Source of the DNA: an uncultured Lachnospiraceae bacterium | GTDB lineage: Bacteria; Bacillota; Clostridia; Lachnospirales; Lachnospiraceae | DNA length: 64,000 bases | NCBI GenBank assembly: GCA_910586015.1 | Contig: CAJUGJ010000005.1 | Span: 1 to 64,000 of the forward strand | Direction: 5' to 3' | Part shown: piece by piece, positions 35,284-44,061 of the stretch | Numbering within the stretch: position 1 is the stretch's first letter | How the letters are laid out: the number at the start of each line of letters is the position of its first letter | Program-made: the position numbers and the translations under genes | The notes under the pieces: generated by a model | What the model was told of the DNA's origin: nothing | The model's input: the letters and a program-made list of their open reading frames with translations, nothing else | Databases searched by the model: none

Positions 35284-36537
35284 ATGAAAAGAAGTATTTA
35301 TTGGTATAAAGTAGATAATGCTGGAAAGATCTTTCCGGCAGTTTCAAAAGACAGCAGAAGTAGTGTATTTCGTCTGTCCTTTTATCTAAAAGAAGAAATT
35401 ATTCCTGAATTATTGGAACAGGCTGTAAATGAAACTCTGCCGAGATTTGAGAGTTTTGCGGTTCAGTTGAAAGCGGGAATGTTTTGGTATTATTTAGCCG
35501 CTAATACAAGACCTGTTCAAATTGAAAAGGAATCACCTATCATTTGCCGTTTTTTTCACTGGACAAAAAATAACGGATACTTATTTAAAGTCTATTATTT
35601 TAAGAATAAAATAACATTAGAAACGTTTCATTCGCTCAGTGATGGTACAGGTGCAATGGAGTTTCTAAAAGCAATTACACAAAATTATTTAAAGCTTTGT
35701 GGACATGAATTTTCTTATTCTGGTAAAGTAAAGAGTGAACTACCATCTTCTCCAAGAGAAACAGTAGATATGTTTGTCAATCAATATGATAAAAGTTCTA
35801 AGATGAATTTGAAAGAGGAAGTAGCATATCATGTCAAAGGAGAAAAATTTGCAGATTATTTTACGCTCTGTGTCAATGCGAAAGTACCAACAGAACAACT
35901 TTTAGCACATACTAGAAGGCTGGGAGTGACAGTTGGAGTTTATATTACAGCCGTTTTAGCTTATAGTATTTATACCCAAAGACCAGATTGTAAGACGACA
36001 AAGTGTCCGATTAAGATCTTTATACCGACAAATTTAAGAAAGTTTTTTCCTTCCGATACATTAAGAAATTTTTCACTTTACATTAAAGCTACATTTGATG
36101 GAAGAAAAGAATGGACTTTTGAGCAGATGTTAGCAGAGACCAAAAGACAATTTGATGCTCAACTGGTAAAAGAGGAATTACATGCTAGAATGAATTCTAA
36201 TGTCTGGATTGAAAAGAATCTAGCAATTCGTCTACTTCCTCTCTTTTTAAAAAATATCGCTTTTAAAATCGGATATAAGCGATTGGCAGATGATATCAGT
36301 ACCTGTTATATTTCAAATCTTGGAAAAGTTACTCTTCCAAATGATATGAACGATTTTGTTGAAGATGTAGAATTTGCGATTGGAGGATTTGGAATTGCAG
36401 TGACATCCATACATGGACATACTAATATTATGCTTAATACGGATTTTAAAGATATCAGTATACTACAATATTTTATAAATCATTTTATTCAGGAAGGACT
36501 TTTAGTTACAGTAGATACAAACTATTTGGAGGCATAA
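35284..36537 (+). CDS. Alcohol acetyltransferase / condensation-domain-like acyltransferase
   Basis: A 417-residue protein of the CoA-dependent acyltransferase superfamily. The catalytic HxxxDG motif is HSLSDGTGAMEFL near residue 118. A late segment CYISNLGKVTLP resembles the DFGWG-side strand. Proteins of this group in Lachnospiraceae are annotated as alcohol acetyltransferases, but the acceptor and acyl donor are unproven. The stop codon is followed at once by the ATG of the zinc-ribbon membrane protein, so the pair is translationally coupled. GGAAGAGG precedes the ATG by three to four bases. Confidence 0.78.
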   Translation: MKRSIYWYKVDNAGKIFPAVSKDSRSSVFRLSFYLKEEIIPELLEQAVNETLPRFESFAVQLKAGMFWYYLAANTRPVQIEKESPIICRFFHWTKNNGYLFKVYYFKNKITLETFHSLSDGTGAMEFLKAITQNYLKLCGHEFSYSGKVKSELPSSPRETVDMFVNQYDKSSKMNLKEEVAYHVKGEKFADYFTLCVNAKVPTEQLLAHTRRLGVTVGVYITAVLAYSIYTQRPDCKTTKCPIKIFIPTNLRKFFPSDTLRNFSLYIKATFDGRKEWTFEQMLAETKRQFDAQLVKEELHARMNSNVWIEKNLAIRLLPLFLKNIAFKIGYKRLADDISTCYISNLGKVTLPNDMNDFVEDVEFAIGGFGIAVTSIHGHTNIMLNTDFKDISILQYFINHFIQEGLLVTVDTNYLEA

Positions 36538-37284
36538 ATGTATTATTGCAGAAATTGTAAAATCAATTATCAAACACCTCTTAAACGCTGTCTATTCTGC
36601 AATAATGAATTAATCAATACCGGAACCACCGGAGGAAAAAGGAATGGAAAGCTGCTTTGGGAAGGAGTATTATGGCCAGAGGGAATTGAATTAAGGCAAG
36701 GAGTTCACTATCCAGAACGAACAAGGACAAACCACGCCTTTTTTATATTTCGAAGGATACTTCTATTTTTGCTTATACTTACCAATACCATCTGTCTATA
36801 TATCAATTATACAACAAGAAATTCGAAAGAGATACTATATGGAATGGGATGGTCTTTTTTAGTACTTGGAGTTAGTCTGTTTGTATTAGAACTTTTTCAT
36901 ATTGCAGGCAGAAACTTGATGAAACGCCTGAAAGTAATTTGGTATTCCATCATGATTATGGCATTGGGTTTTTGGATTGGCATTTGTATAGGAAAGTACC
37001 AATGGGCACTTGATTATCTGCTTCCCTTTGGATTTATTATAACAGAATTTTATGCAACGGTTTTACTGCTTGGAGGAAAGAGAAAGATATTTGATGCTGC
37101 AATTTATGTGTTTTGGCTATCTCTTTTGGGGCTTCTTCCAATACTTTTTCGAAACTTAGGATGGCTTAACACACAGTGGGTTTCAATAACTTGTGGATTT
37201 TATAGTGGTTTTACCCTATTTGGATTATTTTTTTGGGGGAGAAAAGAATTTTTAGAAGAATTAAAACGTCGATTTTATTTCTAA
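36538..37284 (+). CDS. DUF6320-like membrane protein with zinc ribbon
   Basis: A 248-residue protein opening with a zinc ribbon (YYCRNCKINY and CLFCNNEL), then about six membrane helices between residues 70 and 240 (such as RILLFLLILTNTICLYI). The arrangement matches, as I recall, the DUF6320 family that travels with alcohol-acetyltransferase-like proteins in Lachnospiraceae. The start codon abuts the acyltransferase stop codon, so the two are likely made together and may act as a membrane-bound acyl-transfer unit. That role is inferred from context only. Confidence 0.7.
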   Translation: MYYCRNCKINYQTPLKRCLFCNNELINTGTTGGKRNGKLLWEGVLWPEGIELRQGVHYPERTRTNHAFFIFRRILLFLLILTNTICLYINYTTRNSKEILYGMGWSFLVLGVSLFVLELFHIAGRNLMKRLKVIWYSIMIMALGFWIGICIGKYQWALDYLLPFGFIITEFYATVLLLGGKRKIFDAAIYVFWLSLLGLLPILFRNLGWLNTQWVSITCGFYSGFTLFGLFFWGRKEFLEELKRRFYF

Positions 37285-37356
37285 AGTGTCTTGAAAAACA
37301 AATGTATGTTTGATATGATAAAAGAAAGTAAAAAGTAGGAAGGGAGTAATGAAAAG

Positions 37357-37668
37357 ATGATTTTAGTAAATACAGAGTATATTAGTGGAAAAGAACTAGA
37401 AATGTTAGGATTAGTAAAGGGAAGTACCATTCAGTCAAAAAATATTGGAAAAGATATTACACAGAGTTTTAAAACATTAGTAGGTGGTGAATTAAAGGCA
37501 TATACCCAGATGATGAATGAAGCCAGAGATACCGCAACACAGAGAATGATACAAGAGGCACAAGAACTTGGTGCAGATGCTATTGTAAATGTACGCTTTG
37601 CTTCCTCGGCTGTTATGCAGGGTGCAGCCGAAGTGATGGCTTATGGGACAGCGGTAAGATTTAAGTAG
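37357..37668 (+). CDS. YbjQ / UPF0145-family protein
   Basis: A 103-residue protein with the YbjQ fold, a small homo-oligomeric domain often called heavy-metal-binding without strong evidence. Conserved parts are IQSKNIGKDITQSFKTLVGGELKAY split around the family's GGELxxY turn, then RMIQEAQELGADAIVNVRF and a short C-terminal strand with GTAVR. GGGAG lies about 14 bases before the ATG, with a short overlapping ATG-AAA-AGA-TGA in between. It stands alone before a strong terminator. Function not established. Confidence 0.85.
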   Translation: MILVNTEYISGKELEMLGLVKGSTIQSKNIGKDITQSFKTLVGGELKAYTQMMNEARDTATQRMIQEAQELGADAIVNVRFASSAVMQGAAEVMAYGTAVRFK

Positions 37669-37683
37669 TTTATAGAATCACAA

Positions 37684-37738
37684 AAATAAAAATCGATCAC
37701 TGTCAATAAAACTTCTTGGCAGTGATCGATTTTTATTT
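37684..37738. terminator. Bidirectional terminator
   Basis: The arms AAAATCGATCACTG and CAGTGATCGATTTT, bounded by A- and T-runs, lie between the convergent YbjQ and FucI-like genes. Confidence 0.9.
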
Positions 37739-37746
37739 AGTATGTT

Positions 37747-39231
37747 TTATGCAAATGGATTCTCTGTTGGATAAAGCATATTCTTTGGTTGATTGAAGTT
37801 AATTTCATCTACTGGAACACCTAGATACTTAAATACTTCATATAAGGTCTTTCCATAATGTCCAAATGCAACTGCTCCATGATGTGGATAATTCTTTTCA
37901 ATTAAAACATGACGATAGAAACGTCCCATCTCAGGAATTGCAAAAACACCAATTGCACCAAAGGAACGTGTTGCTACTGGAAGGATTTCACCATGGGCAA
38001 TATAAGCACGAATTTTTGCATCGGCAGTACTTTGTAGACGGAAGAATGTAATGTCACCCGGAACAATATCTCCTTCTAGTGTTCCCTGTGTTACTTCTTC
38101 TGGAAGACTTCTTGCCATAATAAGCTGATGTTTCATTTCACAGGAAGTAAGTTTACTAGAAGCGGTATTTCCGCAGTGGAATGCCATAAAGGTATCTCTA
38201 TGGGTATAGTTGAATTTGTTTTTAATGGATTCTTCGTACATATCATTAGGAACAGAATTATTAATATCCAGTAGAGTAACAACATCTCCACTGACAATAG
38301 TACCAATAAATTCACTTAAAGCTCCATAGATATCTACTTCACAGGCAACCGGAATTCCTCTTGCAGCTAAACGGCTGTTGACAAAACAAGGAACAAAACC
38401 AAACTGAGTTTGGAATGCAGGCCAGCATTTTCCGGCAATAGTAACATATTTGCGATAGCCTTTATGCTGCTCGATCCAGTCTAATAAGGTCAATTCATAC
38501 TGAGCAAGTTTTGGAAGAATTTCAGGCTTTTTATTTGCACAGCCAAGTTCTTTTTCCATATCTGCTACTACTTCTGGAATTCTTGTATCTTTTGCATGTT
38601 TATTGAAGGCTTCGAACAGATCTAGTTCAGAGTTTTCTTCAATTTCAATACCAAGATTATAAAGTTGTTTAATTGGAGCATTACAAGCTAAGAAGTTTAA
38701 AGGACGAGGACCAAAGCTGATAATCTTCAATTCGGAAATGGCAATCAAAGCCTTTGCAATTGGAAGAAAATCATGTATCATTTCAGCACATTCTTCTGCT
38801 GTGCCAACCGGATATTCTGGAATATATGCTTTTAGGTTGCGTAGCTTTAGATTATAGCTTGCGTTAAGCATACCACAATAAGCATCGCCACGTCCTTGAA
38901 TTAAATTGTTTTGGGTTTCTTCTGCAGCTGCTATGTACATGACTGGTCCATCAAAATGTTTTGCAATAAGAGACTCCGAAATTTCAGGACCAAAATTGCC
39001 AAGGTATACAACAACTCCATTACAGCCAGCATTCTTTACCTCTTCAATCGCCTGAACCATATGAATTTCGCTTTCTACAATACAAATTGGACATTCGTGA
39101 ATATCCTGTGCATTGTATTTTGCTTTATAAGCAGCAACTAAAGCCTCTCTTCTGGATACCGACAAAGACTCTGGAAAACAGTCACGGCTTACTGCGATAA
39201 TACCTAATTTTACAACTGGAGCATTCATCAT
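37747..39231 (-). CDS. L-fucose/L-arabinose isomerase-family protein
   Basis: A 494-residue enzyme of the FucI/AraA superfamily, which interconverts aldoses and ketoses with a metal ion. Probable metal ligands are Glu in ACEVDIYGAL, Asp in VTLLDINN and His in HHGAVAFGH. The N-terminal Rossmann-like domain has VVVYLGNFGPE. The protein is shorter than classic FucI (about 590) and closer to the FucI-related group of unspecified sugar isomerases. AAAGG precedes the two adjacent ATGs, so the start may be 39231 or 39228. There are no sugar-transport or kinase genes beside it, so the sugar is unknown. Confidence 0.82.
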   Translation of the reverse strand: MMNAPVVKLGIIAVSRDCFPESLSVSRREALVAAYKAKYNAQDIHECPICIVESEIHMVQAIEEVKNAGCNGVVVYLGNFGPEISESLIAKHFDGPVMYIAAAEETQNNLIQGRGDAYCGMLNASYNLKLRNLKAYIPEYPVGTAEECAEMIHDFLPIAKALIAISELKIISFGPRPLNFLACNAPIKQLYNLGIEIEENSELDLFEAFNKHAKDTRIPEVVADMEKELGCANKKPEILPKLAQYELTLLDWIEQHKGYRKYVTIAGKCWPAFQTQFGFVPCFVNSRLAARGIPVACEVDIYGALSEFIGTIVSGDVVTLLDINNSVPNDMYEESIKNKFNYTHRDTFMAFHCGNTASSKLTSCEMKHQLIMARSLPEEVTQGTLEGDIVPGDITFFRLQSTADAKIRAYIAHGEILPVATRSFGAIGVFAIPEMGRFYRHVLIEKNYPHHGAVAFGHYGKTLYEVFKYLGVPVDEINFNQPKNMLYPTENPFA

Positions 39232-39363
39232 TTTTACCTTTGCCTTTCTTTATAGTTTTTCATTTTATTAACATACATCTTCTGTATGCTCAATTTATAC
39301 TATAATTATAACTTATTTAGCTTGATTCTAATTATATTGCACCACAAAAGGATTGTCAACTTA

Positions 39364-39435
39364 TATTTTAGCTGTTCCAAACAAAATAAAAACTTGTACG
39401 GACAGGAAGGATTATAAAACAGCATAGAAATGAGG
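39364..39435 (+). promoter_or_regulatory. Leader with long-range pairing to the SD region of the MBL gene
   Basis: GCTGTT (39371-39376), in the loop of a weak TATTTT/AAAATA stem, is complementary to AACAGC (39418-39423). The latter is two bases before the decamer AGAAATGAGG (39426-39435) that carries the SD. It is the weakest member of the leader family described in the findings. Confidence 0.4.
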
Positions 39436-39441
39436 AAAAAT

Positions 39442-40278
39442 ATGCAGGAAAAAAAGGAATGGAAAATTTTTTATCTTGGACATAGTGCATTTTTAATAGA
39501 GTGTCCTAGCTGTACTATGGTTTTTGATTATTCTGAGGATTATTTAGTTGGAGATATGCCAATATGGGATCACAAAAAGCCACTCTATGTCTTTGTCAGT
39601 CATAAACATCAAGATCATTATAGCCGTAAAATTTTTGAATGGGCAAAAGAAATGGAATCGGTTACTTATCTGCTCTCAAATGATATCCGTATGTCGACTA
39701 CTTATATGCAAAAAATTGGTATTTCACAGACAGCGGGAAGACATATATTTTTTTTAGGAAGAAGAAAAAAATATAGAGTACAAAAAGAAATAGTATTACA
39801 GATAGAGGATGATACAGAAATACAATTAAAACCTCCCTATGAACAAAAAGAAGAACTGATATCAGATAAACCAGTATTCGAATTCGAAACATTTCTTTCA
39901 ACAGACGCAGGGACAGCATTTTTAATTGAAATTGATAAAAAAAGAATTTATCATGCGGGTGATCTCAACTGGTGGACATGGAAGAATCAAACAAAACAAG
40001 AAAAGGAACAGATCTTTTCACGTTATAAAGAAGAGATTGAAAGAATAGGCAAAAGAAAAATTGATCTTGCATTTTTGCCATTAGATCCAAGACAGGAAAA
40101 TGATTTCTTTTTAGGAATGGATTATTTTATAAAAAATACAGATACAAAAATGGCATTTCCAATGCACTGTTGGAATGATTATAGTGTTATTCAAAAATTA
40201 AAAGAAATGGAAGAGAGTAGTTCTTATCGTGATCGAATTATAGAGGTATCGGATAAACAAAGAGAATTTTATATCTGA
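39442..40278 (+). CDS. Metallo-beta-lactamase-fold hydrolase
   Basis: A 278-residue MBL-fold protein. The zinc motif is VSHKHQDHY (HxHxDH), with other ligands likely H in YHAGDLNWW and MHCW near the end. The group resembles UlaG/RomA-like hydrolases whose substrates are unknown. I prefer the ATG at 39442 over 39430, because the decamer AGAAATGAGG places its GAGG six bases before 39442 and the earlier ATG lies inside that SD. The gene is followed by a bidirectional terminator. Confidence 0.85.
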   Translation: MQEKKEWKIFYLGHSAFLIECPSCTMVFDYSEDYLVGDMPIWDHKKPLYVFVSHKHQDHYSRKIFEWAKEMESVTYLLSNDIRMSTTYMQKIGISQTAGRHIFFLGRRKKYRVQKEIVLQIEDDTEIQLKPPYEQKEELISDKPVFEFETFLSTDAGTAFLIEIDKKRIYHAGDLNWWTWKNQTKQEKEQIFSRYKEEIERIGKRKIDLAFLPLDPRQENDFFLGMDYFIKNTDTKMAFPMHCWNDYSVIQKLKEMEESSSYRDRIIEVSDKQREFYI

Positions 40279-40287
40279 ATTAAAATC

Positions 40288-40350
40288 TATGCCACAAACA
40301 CATGAAAGAGATTGTAACTTGAATTTTCATTCATGCGTTTGTTTGGCATA
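40288..40350. terminator. Bidirectional terminator
   Basis: The arms TATGCCA plus CAAACACATGAA and TTCATGCGTTTG plus TGGCATA form a long interrupted stem between convergent MBL and MATE genes. Confidence 0.7.
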
Positions 40351-40354
40351 TAGT

Positions 40355-41752
40355 TTAGTTCTCCATTTGTTTTAATTTTTTTTGGTAGATACGGAATAAG
40401 AAAAAGGTACACAAGCCTAATGATACAAGTTCAGCAAGAGGAAAGGAATACCAGACCGCACGAAGTCCAAACTGATTTGCTAAAATCCAAGCAGCAGGTA
40501 AAATAACAATAAGCTGACGAAAAACAGAAACAAGTAAACTATAAACTCCATTTCCAAGTGCCTGAAATACAGAACTAATAATAATACAGTATCCTGCAAA
40601 TAAAAAGCTGATACTAATGGTTCTAAGAGCCGGGATTCCAATCGTGAGCATTTCGTCAGAAGCTTCAAATAGTTTTAAAAGCAGTCCCGGAATTAGTTGG
40701 AATATAAGCAAACCAAAAAGCATAATACCAACAGCAATAAAAACACTAAGCCGAATGGTATCTAAAATTCTTTTTTTATTACGAGCACCATAATTATAAG
40801 CTACAATAGGAACCATTCCATTATTTAATCCAAAGATTGGCATAAAAATAAAACTCTGAAGTTTAAAATAGATTCCAAAAACAGAAACAGCGGTTGGAGT
40901 AATTAGATTTAAAATACGATTCATTCCATAAGTCATAATGGAACCAATAGACTGCATGATAATAGAAGGAAGTCCAACCGCATAAATAGCTCCAATCGTT
41001 GGAAAATGAGGTTTCATATCACGTAAAGTAAGATGAATCTCTTTATTTTTTTTCTGATTAAAAATAATGCCCAAACTCATAGCAATAAGCTGTCCAGTAA
41101 TTGTTGCAATAGCAGCACCAGATACACCAAGTTTTGGGAATCCTAAATATCCAAAGATCAAAATAGGATCTAAAATAATATTAATAATAGCTCCTGTCCC
41201 CTGTGTAATCATGTTATAAAACGTCTTTCCTGTAGACATCAAAAGCCGTTCAAAAGTAATCTGAACAAAGATTCCAATAGAAAAAACAGTACAAATCCTT
41301 AAATAGTTTATACCTGCCGTAATGATTTCCTGACATCCCTCTGGATCAATTAAGAGTTCTTCCTCTGAAAAATGAGAAAGATAATATGGTTCTACCATAG
41401 TAAGACCAAAAATTAAAAAGAGTAGATAACTGCAAATGGCAAGCAAAATTCCATTATTGGCAGCAAGATTTGCAGAGCGAAAGTTCTTTTCTCCAAGATT
41501 ACGGGAAAGTAAAGCATTTACTCCAACACCAGTTCCTGCTGCTACTGCAATCATCAAATTTTGAATTGGAAATGCCATAGATACCGCAGTTAATGTATTT
41601 TCACTGATCTGTGAAACAAAAATACTATCTACAATATTATAGAGTGCTTGAATCAACATAGAGATAATCATAGGCAAAGACATTGTGATTAATAGCTGCT
41701 TAACTGGCATGGTTCCCATTTTGTTTTCTTGAGTTTTTTGTGTAGCAGTCAT
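40355..41752 (-). CDS. MATE-family efflux transporter
   Basis: A 465-residue, 12-helix cation-coupled multidrug antiporter. The first helix pair reads MPVKQLLITMSLPMIISM and QALYNIVDSIFVSQI, and the mid-protein PKLGVSGAAIATITGQL is the matching motif that opens the second half in this family. AYNYGARNKKR is the conserved cytoplasmic loop. Length and layout match NorM/DinF-type proteins of Clostridia. GGAGG lies eight bases upstream of the ATG. It stands alone; the substrate is unknown. Confidence 0.92.
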   Translation of the reverse strand: MTATQKTQENKMGTMPVKQLLITMSLPMIISMLIQALYNIVDSIFVSQISENTLTAVSMAFPIQNLMIAVAAGTGVGVNALLSRNLGEKNFRSANLAANNGILLAICSYLLFLIFGLTMVEPYYLSHFSEEELLIDPEGCQEIITAGINYLRICTVFSIGIFVQITFERLLMSTGKTFYNMITQGTGAIINIILDPILIFGYLGFPKLGVSGAAIATITGQLIAMSLGIIFNQKKNKEIHLTLRDMKPHFPTIGAIYAVGLPSIIMQSIGSIMTYGMNRILNLITPTAVSVFGIYFKLQSFIFMPIFGLNNGMVPIVAYNYGARNKKRILDTIRLSVFIAVGIMLFGLLIFQLIPGLLLKLFEASDEMLTIGIPALRTISISFLFAGYCIIISSVFQALGNGVYSLLVSVFRQLIVILPAAWILANQFGLRAVWYSFPLAELVSLGLCTFFLFRIYQKKLKQMEN

Positions 41753-41931
41753 GAATTTCCTCCTTCAAAATAGTATTAGGTTTATAAAAGTTTAATTTTA
41801 TAGGAAATAAAGTAGCTTGTCAATAGTAAATAGTTACTGCAAAGAAATTCTGAAAAAAGTGTGAACTTTAAGGAAAAGCTTTTCTTTTTTTTGATTTTGT
41901 GGTATAACTGAATCATTCGCTTGATTTTTAA

Positions 41932-42000
41932 ACACAAGTTTTGTGCTGCGCAAAAACTTGTGTCATTAACTATCCCTAAAAAACAATCGCAGTATGGAGG
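41932..42000 (+). promoter_or_regulatory. Hairpin leader whose loop pairs with the pre-SD region
   Basis: A stem (41932-41943 with 41951-41963) closes the seven-base loop TGCTGCG. All seven loop bases can pair with CGCAGTA (41988-41994), which ends one base before GGAGG (41996-42000). The result would be a pseudoknot beside the ribosome site. Confidence 0.6.
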
Positions 42001-42006
42001 TTAAAA

Positions 42007-43101
42007 ATGAAGAAAAAATTAATCGTTGGATTGCTTTGTCTTTGTCTAGCTGGTAGTGCAGTAGCATGTAAAAAGGGATCTGATTCAAAAACGCCAGATA
42101 CACAACAAGGAGTTAATATCAATAATGCCAATGTAGAGTTAGGAGAGTATAAGGGCGTAGAAGTGACAATGTTAAGTACCGAAGTAACAGAAGAGGAGGT
42201 TCAAAAAGCTTTAGAATCGTTTGTAACTGGAATAAAGCTAGAGATTACAGACCGCAAGGATGTACAGACAGGTGATATTACAAATATTGATTATGCTGGT
42301 AAAATAGATGGAGAGGCTTTTAATGGAGGCACAGCACAGGGAACAGATTTAACAATTGGATCAAATCAATTTATTCCGGGATTTGAAGAACAGCTCATTG
42401 GTCATACTGTTGGAGAAACATTTGATATTAATGTGACATTTCCAAAAGATTATAAAGAAGAGGGAACGACTGGTTCAGAGGTCAATGGAAAGGATGCTGT
42501 TTTTACAATTACAGTTAATGCGTTAAAACGCAATGCAACAATGGACGATTTAACAGATGAATTTATTGCAAAATATACAGAAAGTACTGGAAAAAGCAAT
42601 TCGATTGAAGAATGGAAGACAGCAAAGAAACAGGAATTAGAAACCCAAAAAGAGGAACAGGCAGAACTTAAATTTAAGTCAGATGCTATTCAAGCAGTAA
42701 TTGACAACTCCGAATTTAAAGATGATTTATCAGATCAGATTAAAACAATAGAAACAAATATGAAAAATTATTATCAGTCTATTGCGTCTGCATGGGGATT
42801 AGAATTTCCAACATTTCTTTCCTTATTTATGGGAATGACAGAGGAACAATTTAATACAGAAATTGCGAACTCTTCAGAATTTTATGTAAAACAAGAGATT
42901 ATTGGAAGTAAGATTATTAAAGAAGAAAATTTAGTTTTAAGTGATGAAGAATATACCACTGGTTTGGCACAACTTGCGAATGAAGCACAGGCAGAAACTC
43001 CAGAAGCCTATGAAACCGAAAATGGAAAAGAAATAATACAACAACAACTTTTATTAAATAAAGCTTATCAAGTTATTTTTGATAATGCAGTTAAAAAATA
43101 A
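42007..43101 (+). CDS. Trigger-factor-like FKBP-type peptidyl-prolyl isomerase lipoprotein
   Basis: A 364-residue exported folding factor. The signal peptide has a lipobox ending GSAVAC near residue 21, so it should be lipid-anchored outside the membrane. Residues about 80-180 are an FKBP domain (GDITNIDYAGKIDGEAF, then FIPGFEEQLIGHTVGE), and the rest is a trigger-factor C-terminal arm (helical, with NLVLSDEEY). The ribosome-binding N-terminal domain of true trigger factor is absent, which fits an extracytoplasmic chaperone. GGAGG precedes the ATG by six bases and a structured leader precedes that. Such lipoproteins are frequent in Lachnospiraceae. Confidence 0.9.
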   Translation: MKKKLIVGLLCLCLAGSAVACKKGSDSKTPDTQQGVNINNANVELGEYKGVEVTMLSTEVTEEEVQKALESFVTGIKLEITDRKDVQTGDITNIDYAGKIDGEAFNGGTAQGTDLTIGSNQFIPGFEEQLIGHTVGETFDINVTFPKDYKEEGTTGSEVNGKDAVFTITVNALKRNATMDDLTDEFIAKYTESTGKSNSIEEWKTAKKQELETQKEEQAELKFKSDAIQAVIDNSEFKDDLSDQIKTIETNMKNYYQSIASAWGLEFPTFLSLFMGMTEEQFNTEIANSSEFYVKQEIIGSKIIKEENLVLSDEEYTTGLAQLANEAQAETPEAYETENGKEIIQQQLLLNKAYQVIFDNAVKK

Positions 43102-43108
43102 TAAAATC

Positions 43109-43157
43109 AAAAAAGAGAGTACAAAGGTTAAAAAATAACTTATTGTACTCTCTTTTT
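43109..43157 (+). terminator. Strong terminator
   Basis: The arms AAAAAGAGAGTACAA and TTGTACTCTCTTTTT end the lipoprotein transcript. The T-run lies within the right arm. Confidence 0.9.
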
Positions 43158-43199
43158 GTCAATTACCCTTGAACTTTCACCCCATCTGTATTGCTATTA

Positions 43200-43607
43200 T
43201 TACACATGATAAGCTTTATTCCTTTTTTCCTTGCAAATACAAATAATAGAGTTGATAATATATAATAGTATAAAAAGGCTTGTGAAGTTAATCCAAATAT
43301 CTCTATAGGCTGTTTTCGCTAATTCTTCCCTTAATCCAGTAAACCAGACATATATAAATACTAATAATTGAGATGGTACATATGCAATAATATATCTAAA
43401 AATCAAAGGTTTAATAGGTAAATCAGTACATAACTTAAATGCTGCAACACCAATCAAAAGAATAATAGCCCTATCTAATTCATGCCAATTACCACTTGGG
43501 TCTTCGTAAATACCATTACCAAGATATAAAATACTATTTAACAATGTTATTACAGTATATATTATCGAATAGATCGACACTATATTTATCCATTTTTTCT
43601 TACTCAT
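43200..43607 (-). CDS. Small four-helix membrane protein, unknown
   Basis: A 135-residue protein starting MSKKKWINIVSIYSII, with four hydrophobic helices (about 9-30, 40-58, 70-90 and 105-125). The hydrophilic parts are short. I chose the ATG at 43607 since GGAGG sits seven bases upstream. I do not recognise the family. Upstream on the same strand are the remnant of a regulator start and a consensus promoter with a dyad, so this gene is probably transcribed from that promoter and may have been the regulator's target or partner. Confidence 0.65.
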   Translation of the reverse strand: MSKKKWINIVSIYSIIYTVITLLNSILYLGNGIYEDPSGNWHELDRAIILLIGVAAFKLCTDLPIKPLIFRYIIAYVPSQLLVFIYVWFTGLREELAKTAYRDIWINFTSLFILLYIINSIICICKEKRNKAYHV

Positions 43608-43722
43608 TTTTTCCTCCAATCTCAACTTTCGATCTGTTTAATTTTCAAACAGATACCAATTTATTGCTGATATTATCATTTTCCAAAAACAGATTTGTAA
43701 CTTGTGACTAGAATGGTCTTTA

Positions 43723-43776
43723 TCATCTATAGTGGGTGGTATATTGACAACTGTAGATTTTAGTTTTTGGTGGCAT
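43723..43776 (-). pseudogene. Remnant of a regulator gene, possibly TetR-type
   Basis: Seventeen codons follow a good SD (AGGAGG, eight bases upstream): MPPKTKIYSCQYTTHYR and a stop. The MPPKTK start is common in TetR-family regulators, but the rest is lost. About 115 bases separate the stop from the membrane-protein gene. The call rests on six residues plus the palindrome and promoter upstream, so it is weak. Confidence 0.35.
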
Positions 43777-43820
43777 ATTGTGTCCTCCTTAATTTGAATT
43801 GAATGTTTTGAAACATATAT

Positions 43821-43867
43821 ATTAAAACATCTGTTTTAATTATATACAAAATAAATATCTATGTCAA
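43821..43867 (-). promoter_or_regulatory. Consensus promoter with palindromic operator
   Basis: On the minus strand TTGACA (43862-43867) and TATAAT (43839-43844) are 17 bases apart, a full consensus. A palindrome ATTAAAAC-N4-GTTTTAAT (43821-43840) overlaps the -10 and start site, a typical place for a repressor. It would drive the regulator remnant and the membrane protein. Confidence 0.75.
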
Positions 43868-44000
43868 TACACTTTAAAAATAAATTACAGATTTCTTTTT
43901 TAGCCAAAATAGAAAGAACATAATTATAGAAGACTATTTAGATGATTTATTGTTTATTGTTCTATTAGATTTTATAAATAAACCCAAGATGAATTGTTAC

Positions 44001-44029
44001 TTGCTTTTTTCCCCTTCACCTGCTATACT
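44001..44029 (+). promoter_or_regulatory. Probable promoter of the glycogen phosphorylase gene
   Basis: TTGCTT (44001-44006) and TATACT (44024-44029) are 17 bases apart, about 33 bases before the ATG. The 130 bases between this and the consensus promoter on the other strand hold nothing I recognise. Confidence 0.55.
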
Positions 44030-44061
44030 TACCTCAAACATGGAAAACAGGAGGAAGTTCA

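Noticed and set aside
37747..39231. Firm naming as fucI
   Set aside because: The protein is about 100 residues shorter than classic FucI and lacks fucose pathway neighbours.
41882..41900. AAAAGCTTTT palindrome and T-run before the lipoprotein gene as a terminator
   Set aside because: It is short, AT-rich and lies where the promoter should be; an extended -10 (TGGTATAAC) directly follows.
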